Part shown: in pieces, positions 9,590 to 19,356 of the stretch
Layout: the number at the start of each line of letters is the position of its first letter
Position numbering within the stretch: the first letter of the stretch is position 1
NCBI GenBank assembly: GCA_951813085.1
Contig: OX638348.1
Location: 1,249,627-1,313,626, forward strand
Reading direction: 5' to 3'
DNA length: 64,000 nucleotides
DNA from: an uncultured Opitutaceae bacterium
GTDB lineage: Bacteria > Verrucomicrobiota > Verrucomicrobiia > Opitutales > Opitutaceae
Notes under the pieces: model-generated
The model's database searches: none
Told to the model about the DNA's origin: nothing
The model's input: the letters and a program-made list of their open reading frames with translations, nothing else
Made by a program: the position numbers and the translations under genes

Positions 9590-10669
9590 ATGAGCAGCGT
9601 GAATGACAAGGGGCTTTTCGCCTACTACGGAACCAGCGGAACAGGAGAACGAGACGGTATCTACATACAGGAGGCTAAGGGGGTGCCGTTGCAATTGTCT
9701 GAATCGTACTTGGAATCTCCGGAAAGAAAGGCGGGATTTCTTTGTTTTAATAAATCGAACTCTGTTCTCTATGCGACCGTTCTAGGACCAAATGGAGAAG
9801 GATGGATAAAGGCGTATCGACGCGACGCTGGCAGCGGTCAGCTTGAGACGTTGGGTCAGGTGGAAACCGCGGGAGGTGGACTCTGTCACTTGAATCTGGA
9901 TCGGGCGGAATCGTGGCTGCTCGCCGTGAGCTATGGGGATGCTCGCGTCTCAGTATTCGCTGTGAATTCCGACGGGTCGATCGGCGCCCAATCCGATACG
10001 CTCGCGCTAGAAGGAACGGGTACGTTAGTGGTGCCCGATCGACAGGAAGCTCCTCACGCTCATTCGATATACACGGATCCCTCCAATCGATTCGTGTTCG
10101 TATGCGACCTTGGGATGGATCGAATTTACGTTTACCGCTTCGGAGCAGGGACTTTGACTCCATCGCCGCAACCTTATGTGGCGACCGAAGGGGGCGCCGG
10201 TCCGCGTCACCTCGCGTTTCATGGGAATGGGAATTGGGTTTATGCGATCAATGAGCTCAATGGATCGATCACCCAATATAGCTGGGACGGGGAAGCAGGG
10301 ACTCTGACTCCTCAGGGCAGCGTCGATACCTTGCCAAGCGATTTCGCTGAACTCAACACGACTGCTGAAATCCTAGTTCACCCAAGCGGACGGTTTCTCT
10401 ATGGATCCAATCGGGGGCACGATAGCATTGCGGTATACGCGATCGATCCGGAAAGCGGGGCATTGGAGCTGACGCAGCGCGTCTCGTCAGGAGGTCAGCA
10501 TCCTCGTAATTTCACCTTGGATTCTAAAGGTTCCTTGCTGGTGGCCGCGAATCGGGATTCGGATAATATCGTTTATTTCAAGGTAGATCCGACGTCGGGC
10601 TCGCTCGATCCAATCGAAACGGTCGACGGTATTCCTGCCTGTACCTGCGTTCGCCTTGTGGACCAGTAA
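9590..10669 (+). CDS. Lactonase family (6-phosphogluconolactonase-like) beta-propeller
   Basis: Seven-bladed propeller protein of 359 residues, in the Pgl/YbhE lactonase family that hydrolyses 6-phosphogluconolactone or other sugar lactones. The ATG at 9590 gives MSSVNDKGLFAYYGTSG, the usual first strand (LFAYYGTSGTGERDGIY); an earlier in-frame ATG at 9509 adds non-family residues. Blade signatures are EAPHAHSIYTDPSNRFVFVC, GGAGPRHLAFHGNGNWVYAI, LVHPSGRFLYGSNRGHDSIA and SSGGQHPRNFTLDSKGSLL. No signal peptide is seen, so it is probably cytoplasmic. It could serve the oxidative sugar pathway suggested by the dehydrogenase at 20397, but it is not adjacent to it. Confidence 0.85.
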   Translation: MSSVNDKGLFAYYGTSGTGERDGIYIQEAKGVPLQLSESYLESPERKAGFLCFNKSNSVLYATVLGPNGEGWIKAYRRDAGSGQLETLGQVETAGGGLCHLNLDRAESWLLAVSYGDARVSVFAVNSDGSIGAQSDTLALEGTGTLVVPDRQEAPHAHSIYTDPSNRFVFVCDLGMDRIYVYRFGAGTLTPSPQPYVATEGGAGPRHLAFHGNGNWVYAINELNGSITQYSWDGEAGTLTPQGSVDTLPSDFAELNTTAEILVHPSGRFLYGSNRGHDSIAVYAIDPESGALELTQRVSSGGQHPRNFTLDSKGSLLVAANRDSDNIVYFKVDPTSGSLDPIETVDGIPACTCVRLVDQ

Positions 10670-10814
10670 AGGAACGCGATTAGGAGCCGATCTTTCGCAT
10701 TCACGCGACCGATCTCGAATACTCAGATGTCCGCGCATTTGAGTTGAGTTTCGGGGCCGACTTGTCGAGAAGATGCTTCTTAGAATTCCCTCCACTCGAA
10801 ATCTACTTATTCAA

Positions 10815-12002
10815 ATGAAGAGATTGCTTTTCACTTTAATGCTTCCGTGCGCTCTGTTCGCCGCGGAATCGGATCCGGCGATCCGAGAATACTACGAAGA
10901 AAAAGCGCAGCTGCGCATACGCAATTTCGAGATGCAAGACGACATAGCGATCAAGCTGTGGGCGGATGAATCGCAGACTCAAAACCCTTCGGCTATCGCC
11001 TTCGATTCCCATGGGCGCCTCTACGTTGGCGAAATCAATCGCTGGCGCTTTGGAGTCGACGATATTCGAGAGCGTCAAATGATGCTGGTGGAGGATATCC
11101 AAATTGAGTCGAACGCGGACCGCATGAAAATGTTCGAGCGCCACTTCGATCTCTATCCGCTTTCGCACTATACGGATAAGTCGGACCAGATCAGCGTCCT
11201 CGAGGATACGGATGGCGATGGTCGCGCCGACAGCTCGCGCATATTTGCAGATGGATTCAATGATCCCTTGGATGGACCCGGAATCGGTCTTATCGAGCGC
11301 GACGGAAAAATCTACTACACGAATGTGCCGCATTTGTGGATGCTCGAGGATTTGGATGGGGACGGCGTGTCTGACAAGCGAACGTCCTTGCAGGACGGAT
11401 TCGGCATCCGGATGAGCTTTTCGGGTCACGATATGCACGGTTTAACCTGGGGCCCGGATGGGAAGCTGTACTGGTCTTTGGGCGATCGCGGCTACAATGT
11501 GAAAACGAAGGAGGGGAAGCACTTCTTCGGCCCGAACAAAGGAGCCGTGTTTCGCTGCGATCCGGATGGCTCCAATGTCGAGCTGTTCTATGATGGCTTG
11601 CGCAATCCGCAGGAGCTGACTTGGGACGATTACGGAAATCTCTTTACGGCTGACAACGATGCGGACGGAGTCGATTTCGAGCGAATCAACTACATCGTAG
11701 AAGCGCTGGTGGATCCCGGGGCGGACATTTCGCCTGGCTTCGGCATGATGGTATTGACGACGAAGGCGGGCGAAGCGGTGAGCGGCTTGCTTATGGAAGA
11801 CAGCGATTCGGGCGTGACCTTGAAGATGCCAGACGGCGAGCTCCAAACGATCGCAGCATCGGATATCGTTATGAAGCAACCTCCGATTTCAGGCATGCCA
11901 CCTATGGGCTTGCTGCTAAACAATCGCGAAGTGCGCGATCTTGTCGCCTACCTAAGCTCGCTCAAGCGTAGCGCCGAGGAAGACGAGACGGAGCACGAGT
12001 GA
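10815..12002 (+). CDS. Shortened PVC-type membrane-bound dehydrogenase, lacks heme motif
   Basis: Exported protein of 395 residues. The ATG at 10815 starts a Sec signal peptide ([17 protein letters not shown]); an upstream in-frame ATG at 10773 would extend it. Residues 30-280 match the NHL-like propeller of PVC-type dehydrogenases ([69 protein letters not shown]). At about residue 281 the sequence passes directly from NDADGVD to the family's extreme C-terminal domain ([45 protein letters not shown]). The family's middle HEAT-like region and CxxCH heme site are missing, without a stop or frameshift. This looks like a large in-frame deletion and may be non-functional in electron transfer. Confidence 0.75.
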   Translation: MKRLLFTLMLPCALFAAESDPAIREYYEEKAQLRIRNFEMQDDIAIKLWADESQTQNPSAIAFDSHGRLYVGEINRWRFGVDDIRERQMMLVEDIQIESNADRMKMFERHFDLYPLSHYTDKSDQISVLEDTDGDGRADSSRIFADGFNDPLDGPGIGLIERDGKIYYTNVPHLWMLEDLDGDGVSDKRTSLQDGFGIRMSFSGHDMHGLTWGPDGKLYWSLGDRGYNVKTKEGKHFFGPNKGAVFRCDPDGSNVELFYDGLRNPQELTWDDYGNLFTADNDADGVDFERINYIVEALVDPGADISPGFGMMVLTTKAGEAVSGLLMEDSDSGVTLKMPDGELQTIAASDIVMKQPPISGMPPMGLLLNNREVRDLVAYLSSLKRSAEEDETEHE

Positions 12003-12030
12003 ACAACCGTATTCAAAAAACCCGATTCGC

Positions 12031-12414
12031 ATGAAATTCGAACACTACGCCCTTAACGTTTCCGATCCTGTAGCGGTGGCCGACTGGTACGTCGCCCATT
12101 GCGAGATGAGCATTGCTCGCGCCCTAGATGGGGCGCCGCATACCCGATTTCTTGCGGACAAGACAGGACGCGTGGTTTGGGAGTTCTATGCTAATCCCTC
12201 GGCAAAGATCCCTGACTACAACGCGATGCATCAACTTGAGTACCACTTGGCGTTCGAAGTAGAGGATGTGGAAGCGGAAAGAGAACGGCTAATCGCCGCA
12301 GGGTCCCGTTTTGTCGAGGAAGTGAACCCTGAGGAAGGCACGCGGCTCGTTATGCTGCGGGATCCCTTTGGATTGTGCCTTCAGCTGTGTCAGCGCGCCC
12401 AGCCATTTGCCTGA
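12031..12414 (+). CDS. VOC (glyoxalase/bleomycin-resistance) family protein
   Basis: Small metal-binding-fold protein of 127 residues. One vicinal-oxygen-chelate domain is seen, with the usual start MKFEHYALNVSDPVAVADWY, a middle HQLEYHLAFEVEDVEAER and an end GTRLVMLRDPFGLCLQLCQR. The candidate metal ligands are His5, the HLAF His and a late acidic residue. It lies 28 bp after the shortened dehydrogenase gene and may be cotranscribed. The substrate is unknown. Confidence 0.85.
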   Translation: MKFEHYALNVSDPVAVADWYVAHCEMSIARALDGAPHTRFLADKTGRVVWEFYANPSAKIPDYNAMHQLEYHLAFEVEDVEAERERLIAAGSRFVEEVNPEEGTRLVMLRDPFGLCLQLCQRAQPFA

Positions 12415-12559
12415 ATCCGGAGAGCGGCTAATTTCCTAGCCGTAGGTCAATAATTGGGTTCCGGCAAATTTGAGCTGTCCAATTTCGGGGAATTTGAAAT
12501 AACCTCTTTCTTAACGCGCGGACCTTGCGACCCTAAACCCTAGTAGACCTTATCAAACG

Positions 12560-15220
12560 ATGGACCTATTGCACCTTGTCTCCGCATCGAAACAAATCCA
12601 ACCGCTTGCCCTCGCGCTCGCCACGACCGTAGCCAGCTCGTTCATGGCCAACGCTCAAGAAAGCGTACCGGTCGAAGCCTTCGATTTGCCCGAGGATCTA
12701 GAAGTCACCCTTTGGGCCAGTTCGCCCTTGTTCTACAACCCGACAAATTTTGATATCGACCACAAAGGGCGCATTTGGGTAGCCGAAGGCGTCAACTACC
12801 GGAAATTTCGCAACAAGACCAGCCGCACCCATCCCGTGGGCGATCGGATCATGATTCTCGAGGACACCGATGGTGACGGGAAGGCGGACAGCTCAAAAGT
12901 GTTCTGGCAGGACTCCAGCTTAGTAGCTCCTCTGGGAATTGCGGTCATCGACAACCGAGTCCTGATTTCGCAGCCCCCGAGCCTCATCGCGATTACGGAT
13001 GTGAATCGAAATGATCGATTCGACGATGGAGACATCAAGGAGATCCTCCTTACCGGGTTTGAAGGTTACGACCATGATCACAGCCTCCATTCAGTGACCG
13101 TGGGTCCGAATGGTCAGTACTATTTCAATACAGGCAACGCGGGCAATGCGGATGTGGAAAGCCCGGACCTGCATCTGTTTACCGGCAGCTCCTACTTAAA
13201 TCGAACCGATCGGGCCAAGCCAAGCAGCGACGGACATCAATACGTTGGCGGCGTGGCAATGCGCATGAATCCAGACGGAACCGGGCTGGCGGTAATCGGG
13301 CACAACTTTCGCAATTCCTACGAGCAAACCGTTACCTCGTACGGCGATGTTTTCAACAACGACAACGACGATCCCCCCGCAGCGCGGACGACATGGTTGA
13401 TGGAGTATGGGAATTTGGGATTTTCCTCCTTCGATGGGCTACGTTCGTGGAGAACGGAGCGACGACCGGATCAATCGACCGCGGAAGCGGAGTGGCGCCA
13501 GGGCGATCCGGGTACCATTCCTGCTGGCGATGTATATGGCGGAGGCGCGCCCACAGGGATTACGTTTTACGAAGGGGACGCCTTGGGCGAGGAGTATCGC
13601 GGGATGCTCTTGAGTTGCGAGCCTACCCGTAACGTGATTTTCGGATACAAGCCGCAACCTGAAAAGGCCGGTTTTGCTTTGGAGCGCTTTGACTTCTTTG
13701 GCTCGAATTCGACTGGAAAATTCTATGGGGCGGATTTCTCCCAGACGCAGGCCCGCAACCGGGAGGCTCGCTTTCAATTCCGCCCTGCGGATATAGCTGT
13801 GGGTACGGATGGCGCTCTCTACGTAGCGGACTGGTTCGATACGCGAGTGGGCGGCCACGGGGCCTATGATGAAAAGGGAGTGGGCTCGATCTATCGAATC
13901 GCCCCAAAAGGCAAAACGCTGAAGTCCCCCCAAATCGACTTCTCCACGACGCGAGGCTTGGTCGAGGCTTTCAAGAGCCCCAATCACAATGTCCGAGGCG
14001 CTGCCTTCTACGGACTGAAAGAAAAAGGCAAATCCGCGATCTCTGCGGTGAGCAAGCTGCTGAAAAGCGACAACAACTATATTCAGGCGCGAGCCGTGTT
14101 CCTCTTGCCGCACCTCGGGCCCGAGGGGGTAGCCTTGGCGGAGGAACGTCTCAAGGACAGCGATCCGCAAATGAGAATTGCTGCTTTCCGAGCCCTGAGG
14201 GCAACAGGCAGCAATTATATTTCGCATGCGATCCAATTGGCTAAGGATGCCTCTCCCGCAGTTCGCAGAGAAGTGGCCTTGGCGTTGCGGGACGTACCTT
14301 TTGGTGAGATGAGGGAAACCCTGCTGGATCTGGTGGATGGATACGATGGTTCCGATCGCTGGTACTTGGAAGCGATTGGCACGTCGGTGGCTTTGGAAGA
14401 AGGAAAAGCGTACGCGTATTTGAAAAACAAGCGCGGCCAAGATCCTGCAGATTGGTCTAAAGCGTTTGCGGACATCGTGTGGCGCCTGTATCCGGAATCC
14501 GCCGTTGATGATATGAAGGCCTACGCAATGGACACGGCCAAGGATATCGAATCGCGGGTGAATATGCTCACCGCGATCGCCTATGTCCAATCCGAGAAAG
14601 GCGCTAGGGCGATGGTCGACCTAGCTAAGAATGCGGAAGGAGCGGAAGTGACGACCCGCGCTCGTTGGTTCATTGAGAATCGCGACAAGTCCTATTGGCG
14701 TTCCTTTAACTTGATGGAGGAAATCGGGGGTTCTTCCGCTACTCTAGTCGACTCGATAGTCCCGGTATTTCCGAAGGCAAAGAAAGAGCGCACCATCGAG
14801 GATGTGCTGTCCTACACCCCGGATGTAAGCCGAGGAAAACGCGCCTTGTCGCAATGCTATATGTGCCACGTATTCGGGAAGGAAGGGATCAATTTCGGAC
14901 CGGATCTGTCGGCTTATGCGAAGGGCAACCCAAGTGAGACCTTGATTAAGGCGATCGTCGATCCATCGGCGGACATCTCACACGGATTTGAAGGCGTAGA
15001 GATCAAGACCACGGATCGGAAAACGATTCAAGGCTTCGTCATATCGGAAGGGAACCCGCTCGTGCTACGCGTCTTTGGAGGAGCCGATGTGGCGATCGAC
15101 CAAGATAAGATCGCGAGTCGCAAGGACTTGCACTATTCCTTTATGCCCTCAGCCGCCAGCCTCGATCTCAGCCCCGAGAACGTAGCCAACATGGTCGCCT
15201 ACTTGAAAAGCCTCGAGTAG
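12560..15220 (+). CDS. PVC-type cytochrome c / membrane-bound dehydrogenase
   Basis: Large exported protein of 886 residues, typical of Planctomycetes-Verrucomicrobia. A signal-like segment is near residues 10-33 (ending MANAQ). The N-terminal propeller domain holds [51 protein letters not shown] and GAPTGITFYEGD. HEAT-like repeats occupy about 470-640 (NHNVRGAAFYGLKE, YIQARAVFLLPHLGPEG, DPQMRIAAFRALR). The C-terminal cytochrome domain has CYMCH (C766-C769-H770), then FGPDLSAYAKGN and DPSADISHGFEG. It probably passes electrons from a periplasmic sugar or alcohol oxidation. Compare the shortened paralogue at 10815, which lacks the heme site. Confidence 0.92.
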   Translation: MDLLHLVSASKQIQPLALALATTVASSFMANAQESVPVEAFDLPEDLEVTLWASSPLFYNPTNFDIDHKGRIWVAEGVNYRKFRNKTSRTHPVGDRIMILEDTDGDGKADSSKVFWQDSSLVAPLGIAVIDNRVLISQPPSLIAITDVNRNDRFDDGDIKEILLTGFEGYDHDHSLHSVTVGPNGQYYFNTGNAGNADVESPDLHLFTGSSYLNRTDRAKPSSDGHQYVGGVAMRMNPDGTGLAVIGHNFRNSYEQTVTSYGDVFNNDNDDPPAARTTWLMEYGNLGFSSFDGLRSWRTERRPDQSTAEAEWRQGDPGTIPAGDVYGGGAPTGITFYEGDALGEEYRGMLLSCEPTRNVIFGYKPQPEKAGFALERFDFFGSNSTGKFYGADFSQTQARNREARFQFRPADIAVGTDGALYVADWFDTRVGGHGAYDEKGVGSIYRIAPKGKTLKSPQIDFSTTRGLVEAFKSPNHNVRGAAFYGLKEKGKSAISAVSKLLKSDNNYIQARAVFLLPHLGPEGVALAEERLKDSDPQMRIAAFRALRATGSNYISHAIQLAKDASPAVRREVALALRDVPFGEMRETLLDLVDGYDGSDRWYLEAIGTSVALEEGKAYAYLKNKRGQDPADWSKAFADIVWRLYPESAVDDMKAYAMDTAKDIESRVNMLTAIAYVQSEKGARAMVDLAKNAEGAEVTTRARWFIENRDKSYWRSFNLMEEIGGSSATLVDSIVPVFPKAKKERTIEDVLSYTPDVSRGKRALSQCYMCHVFGKEGINFGPDLSAYAKGNPSETLIKAIVDPSADISHGFEGVEIKTTDRKTIQGFVISEGNPLVLRVFGGADVAIDQDKIASRKDLHYSFMPSAASLDLSPENVANMVAYLKSLE

Positions 15221-15238
15221 CTGCGGAAGCTTTGTTGT

Positions 15239-15447
15239 CATCGCTCTCTGCGTTCGCTAGGATCCCGCCTACGGCGGGAAACAAGGTTTCAGCAAAGCTG
15301 AAAATGGGTCTCGTTAGATGGTTGCGGATCTCACGTCTGCTTCCAATTGATGGGATACATCTCCAGGTCGAGCCGTCGTTCAATATTAATATAAATCTCA
15401 TCATGTAGCCCTGAAAGGGCATCATGCGAGCGCAGCGCATCCTGTTA
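15239..15447 (+). repeat. Hairpin-mosaic repeat, locus D copy 1
   Basis: This is the first of two direct copies of a unit of about 208 bp. It holds the GCTCTCTGCGTTCGCTAG word, TCCCGCC/GGCGGGA (15263-15279), TTTCAGC/GCTGAAA (15287-15303), a constant linker of about 90 bp, and the GCCCTGAAAGGGC core with its CATCATG flanks, ending in CCTGTTA. The DNA to 15605 adds CGCCTC/GAGGCG (15460-15474) and other mosaic words. The whole gap 15221-15894 has no credible gene. Confidence 0.88.
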
Positions 15448-15605
15448 TAAAACCCATCGCCTCGAAGAGGCGCCCATTCCCGACCTGCGGCTCGGGACAA
15501 GCGCTAGCGTTGTTAAAATCTAAACGTGTCACCTCCCTCCCAGCTAAACGGAATCAGGACAAGCGACCCGTCACGGCGCAGTTCGCAGACGGAAGCATTT
15601 TTAAA

Positions 15606-15812
15606 CATCGCTCTCTACGTTCGCTAGTTCCCTCCTGCGTCGGGAAATGGGTTTCAGCAAAGCTGAAAATGGGTCTCGTTAGACGGTTGCGGATCTCACG
15701 TCTGCTTCCAATTGATGGGATACACCTCCAGGTCGAGCCGTCGTTCAATATTAATATAAATCTCATCATGTAGCCCTGAAAGGGCATCATGCGAGCGCAG
15801 CGCATCCTGTTA
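15606..15812 (+). repeat. Hairpin-mosaic repeat, locus D copy 2
   Basis: Second direct copy of the unit at 15239-15447, nearly identical along its length. The main difference is the first hairpin, which here is TCCCTCC/GTCGGGA instead of TCCCGCC/GGCGGGA, with altered bases just outside it. The copies are offset by about 367 bp. The unit ends 83 bp before the AhpD-like gene. Confidence 0.88.
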
Positions 15813-15894
15813 ATAACTAGCTCCTAACAATGCATCATTGCTATATGCGGGGCGTTCGCTTTATAACACGCTTCCAAGAGAGGATATTCACATT

Positions 15895-16203
15895 ATGGAG
15901 CCATCAGAATTCAAAGTAAGCCAAGCGCTCAAGGCGACTGGAGAATCCGAAGCGCTAACTGAACGGGAGAAGCACCTTATTGGGTTGGCTGTCGTCGTAA
16001 CGCGAGGCTGCCAGTTCTGTAGCGGTCGCCGCATCGAGGACGCGCTAAAAAGCGGAATCCCGTACGAAACGGTGCAGGCCACCATTGATCTTTCTGCGGC
16101 GGTCAATGCAGGTGTGGTTTTGCGGACCGCCATTTCAGGGGCCAACGGCGTCGATCTCGATGCGGCCTGCAAGGACGGCGCCTGCACGATCGAATCGAGC
16201 TAG
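15895..16203 (+). CDS. Carboxymuconolactone decarboxylase/AhpD-like protein
   Basis: Protein of 102 residues with the AhpD/CMD fold core (LTEREKHLIGLAVVVTRGCQFCSGRRIEDAL). The ATG at 15895 is preferred over an upstream in-frame codon because the family starts near there and a GAGAGGA element precedes it by about 10 bp. The redox motif is CxxC (residues 40 and 43), but the His two turns later in AhpD is Arg here. The C-terminus ends in a Cys-containing tail (CKDGACTIESS). Possible roles are peroxide-related or thiol chemistry; none is proven. Confidence 0.75.
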   Translation: MEPSEFKVSQALKATGESEALTEREKHLIGLAVVVTRGCQFCSGRRIEDALKSGIPYETVQATIDLSAAVNAGVVLRTAISGANGVDLDAACKDGACTIESS

Positions 16204-16210
16204 GAAGGCT

Positions 16211-16642
16211 CTAGCAGGGGGTCACTCCCTTTTTGAGAATGATGTTTCCGTACTTCGCGGTTTCACCAGTCATGACCACAGCGAAGGCAGCCCGCGCTTG
16301 TTCGTAAAACGCGAAGCGCTCCACGCGTTCGGGAGAGTGGGTGTCCGGCCAGGATTTTCGCAACGCTGACAGATAAGCGGCCTCCACTTCGGGATCGAGC
16401 GTATCGTCCTCCACGGCGTCCATCATAGCGAGCGGACTCTCTACGTATTGATCCAAAATGAAAAGGGGAGAGACGGCTTCGAGAAGCGGGGCGATGTTCA
16501 GGCCGTCCGCCCGGATGACTCGTTCATTGTGGCTCTCGCCTGGGAAGTGGGCATCAGCGAATACGATCTCATCGCCGTGCCCCATGCGATAAAGCGTATC
16601 GAGAAGTTCAGGACTGATTAATGGAGAAATACCGACTAGCAT
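16211..16642 (-). CDS. fucU: RbsD/FucU family mutarotase
   Basis: Sugar mutarotase of 143 residues that interconverts anomers of L-fucose or ribose after uptake. The ATG at 16642 gives the family start [17 protein letters not shown], followed by the catalytic-site segment [18 protein letters not shown] and a C-terminal [20 protein letters not shown]. The [16 protein letters not shown] form is closer to FucU than to RbsD. It is the last gene of the minus-strand operon after the ABC permease (about 67 bp apart), which fits processing of the sugar imported by that transporter. Confidence 0.85.
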   Translation of the reverse strand: MLVGISPLISPELLDTLYRMGHGDEIVFADAHFPGESHNERVIRADGLNIAPLLEAVSPLFILDQYVESPLAMMDAVEDDTLDPEVEAAYLSALRKSWPDTHSPERVERFAFYEQARAAFAVVMTGETAKYGNIILKKGVTPC

Positions 16643-16709
16643 TGGACTAAGTGTTGGGGATGGCTTGATTGGATCTGTGGATGAATGTACATTGCATCTC
16701 AAATCCTCG

Positions 16710-17756
16710 CTAGGCGAGCTTTCTGTGTCGGAGGCGATCCACGGCCACTGCTAGGATAATGATGCCTCCTATCACCATTTCCTGGACCCACTTGGGCCAG
16801 CCGATCTGCTGACCGCCCATGTAGAGGATGGTGATGATGAGGGCGCCGACGATGGTTCCTAGAATGGAGCCTTCGCCACCCGAGAAACTGGCCCCTCCGA
16901 TAATGACCGCGGCGATGACGAACAGTTCGTACATCACACCGGTAGTCGGCTGACCGACACCCCCGATATAGGAGAACTGCATGAAACCGGCCAAGGCGCA
17001 GAAAAAACCGGTCAGTCCGTAGACTATAATTTTCGTGCGACCCACGGGGACCCCGCAGAGTCGGGCGGTCTCCTCGTTGGATCCGATGGCATAGACGTGC
17101 CTTCCGAATCGCGTATACTTGAGTATGAAGGAGGCTATGGCGATGCAGAAGACCAGTATCCAAACTCCAGGGGGCAAGAGCATCCAGCTCTTGGCCTGGT
17201 TTGTGAGCGTCGGATCCATGAGAGCGCCGATCCAAGTTTCCTCGGGCGGATAGATGTCGCGCTCGCTGGAAATGCCTTTGGCTAGTCCGCGAATGATGCC
17301 CATCGATCCGAGCGTAACGATGAACGGAACGATTTTCAGTCGCACAATTAATGCTCCGTTGAGCAAGCCAACCAGCGTTGAGGCGCCAATCGCTAGGACA
17401 CAAGCCAGCAGCGGCGTGGCGAACGGATACTGGTGAACCATGTAGACGAGTTCTCCATTGGCCCCTTCAACTTGAATATTCAGTGTCCAAGCTACCACTA
17501 CGACTGCTAATGCGATTATCGATCCCACGGATAGATCGATTCCGGCCGTAATGATGACGAATGTCATACCAAGAGCGGCCGTCGCGTAAACCGAGCTTTG
17601 CCGCACGATATTCTCCAGGTTTCGCAGCGTATAGAATTTTCCATCCTCAACGAATAGAGCGAAGAACATGAAGACGATAATCAGGGCGAGGAAACGCGCG
17701 CCTACATTCACCCAAGGACTGGATTTTAGTTGCGATAGTGTCGACTGTTCAGGCAT
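16710..17756 (-). CDS. Sugar ABC transporter permease (RbsC family)
   Basis: Inner-membrane permease of 348 residues with about nine to ten hydrophobic helices. Family signatures are [21 protein letters not shown] near 80, [20 protein letters not shown] near 155 and [20 protein letters not shown] near 228 (the EAA-like cytoplasmic loop), then [20 protein letters not shown]. It forms a dimer with the ATPase encoded 15 bp upstream in the same operon. The substrate is a monosaccharide; fucose is inferred from the neighbouring FucU. Confidence 0.93.
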   Translation of the reverse strand: MPEQSTLSQLKSSPWVNVGARFLALIIVFMFFALFVEDGKFYTLRNLENIVRQSSVYATAALGMTFVIITAGIDLSVGSIIALAVVVVAWTLNIQVEGANGELVYMVHQYPFATPLLACVLAIGASTLVGLLNGALIVRLKIVPFIVTLGSMGIIRGLAKGISSERDIYPPEETWIGALMDPTLTNQAKSWMLLPPGVWILVFCIAIASFILKYTRFGRHVYAIGSNEETARLCGVPVGRTKIIVYGLTGFFCALAGFMQFSYIGGVGQPTTGVMYELFVIAAVIIGGASFSGGEGSILGTIVGALIITILYMGGQQIGWPKWVQEMVIGGIIILAVAVDRLRHRKLA

Positions 17757-17771
17757 TGGAAAGGGAGGGGT

Positions 17772-19277
17772 TTATGCGTTTTCCGTTTCTTGTCCGATGG
17801 CGACTTCCATGAGGGAATGCTCGTCCCATTCGGCTACCGGACGCGCCTCGCTGAGGCGACCGCGTGACATGACGGCTATGCGATCGCAGGTGCCCAGCAA
17901 TTCAGGGAGATAGCTGCTTATGAGGAGAATGGCTTTGGGCTCCACCTGGTTTTCAGCGTCGCCTCGAGCCAGCGAGTCAATCAGCGAGTAGACCTGCGCT
18001 TTGGACGCGACATCGATGCCTCGGGTCGGCTCGTCCAGCAGGAGAATGTCAACGCCGGCATGCAAAAGGCGGGCGATAGCAACTTTCTGCTGATTGCCGC
18101 CGGAAAGAGCGCTGACGGGCTGTCGCGCGGATTGACACTTAATAGGGATTTGTTCGATCCAGCTTTCGGACGCGCTTTCCTGACGCTTAGGAAAGACCAG
18201 CCTTCCGGCTCCCATATCATCGAGCTTCGGCAAAGTGATATTGTCAGCGATACTGAGACCCAACGCGAGACCCTGCGTTTTCCGATCCTCGCTTACCAGA
18301 CCCATCCCTTGTTCCCATCTCAGCTTTGGGGTTGCGGTGCCGGAATAGGCTTCGAGACGAACTTCGCCGCTAGCGATCGGCTCAAGGCCGAACAGAGCTT
18401 CGATGAGTTCGGTTCGACCGGCACCTGCGAGTCCCGCGATCCCAAAAACCTCGCCCTTGCGCAGCTGAAAACTGGCATTGAGCGGTTTGCGAATACCCGA
18501 CACGCGCGTGGCTTCTAAAACGATGTCAGAAGGCGCATGTTCACTTCGTGGATACAAGTCGCTCATGTCTCGGCCTACCATTTTGGCGATAATTTCGAAT
18601 TCGGTGGACTCTTCAGTAACGCCGGAGCCGACGCGCTCTCCATCCCTGAGCACGGTATAGCGATCACTCAGCGTTTTCACCTCCTCGAGAAAGTGCGAAA
18701 TGTAGATGATGGAAATGCCCCGGGAGGAAAGGGCGTTTACGAGCTCGAAGAGCGTTTCGATATCCTTTTTCGCGAGCGAACTGGTTGGTTCGTCCAGCAC
18801 GAGTACGCGACATTCCAAGGCGACTGCCCGGGCAATTTCCACGAGTTGTTGCTGAGCGATGGAGAGCTTGAGTACGGGCGTTCCCCGATCGATCGCTTCC
18901 AAGCCCACGGCCTGCATCGCTTCTTGAGCTCGCGACCGCATCGCCTTCCAGGAGACCAGGCCGCGTCGAGAGGGCTCGATGCCCAGAAGGATGTTCTCCA
19001 TGACGGAAAGATGGGGAGCGAGCGACAATTCCTGGTAGATCATAGCAATGCCCGATTCGCGGGCATGCATGGGATTGGTCGGTTCGTAAGGCTCGCCATC
19101 GAGTCGGAGCGTTCCTTCGTCCGGAGTATGCGCGCCGGATATAATCTTCATCAATGTACTCTTGCCTGCGCCGTTCTCGCCTAAGAGCGCCAGAATTTCA
19201 CCCGGGAAGATCGATAGGTCCACGCGCTTGAGGGCTTGCGTAGCGCCAAAACGCTTGGAGATACCGCTCATTTCCAA
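17772..19277 (-). CDS. Sugar ABC transporter ATPase (RbsA family, two ABC domains)
   Basis: Tandem ATP-binding protein of 501 residues. Domain 1 has Walker A GENGAGKST near 34, signature LSIAQQQLVEIARA near 139 and Walker B VLVLDEPTSSL. Domain 2 has a degenerate Walker A (FGIAGLAGAGRTELIEALFG near 278), signature LSGGNQQKVAIARLL near 395 and ILLLDEPTRGIDVAS. This asymmetry is standard for RbsA/MglA proteins. It energises the permease encoded just downstream and receives substrate from the binding protein encoded upstream. Confidence 0.95.
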   Translation of the reverse strand: MEMSGISKRFGATQALKRVDLSIFPGEILALLGENGAGKSTLMKIISGAHTPDEGTLRLDGEPYEPTNPMHARESGIAMIYQELSLAPHLSVMENILLGIEPSRRGLVSWKAMRSRAQEAMQAVGLEAIDRGTPVLKLSIAQQQLVEIARAVALECRVLVLDEPTSSLAKKDIETLFELVNALSSRGISIIYISHFLEEVKTLSDRYTVLRDGERVGSGVTEESTEFEIIAKMVGRDMSDLYPRSEHAPSDIVLEATRVSGIRKPLNASFQLRKGEVFGIAGLAGAGRTELIEALFGLEPIASGEVRLEAYSGTATPKLRWEQGMGLVSEDRKTQGLALGLSIADNITLPKLDDMGAGRLVFPKRQESASESWIEQIPIKCQSARQPVSALSGGNQQKVAIARLLHAGVDILLLDEPTRGIDVASKAQVYSLIDSLARGDAENQVEPKAILLISSYLPELLGTCDRIAVMSRGRLSEARPVAEWDEHSLMEVAIGQETENA

Positions 19278-19356
19278 GCGGGGTATCTCAACGGGATCGG
19301 AGCTCTTGTTGGGGGCGTTTATTCGATTTTGGGGTTACGAATTCAACGTAGGGAAT

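Noticed and set aside
13439..14590. Minus-strand frame of 383 codons opposite the PVC-type gene
   Set aside because: No domain pattern; it lies antisense to a clearly coding heme protein.
15554..15805. Small frames encoding ARMMPFQGYMMR-like peptides near each mosaic
   Set aside because: These are translations of the repeated hairpin core, not proteins; they recur only because the DNA repeats.
3217..15812. Idea that the repeats are a CRISPR array
   Set aside because: Repeats are of varied size, not evenly spaced, made of many different hairpins, and no cas genes are present.
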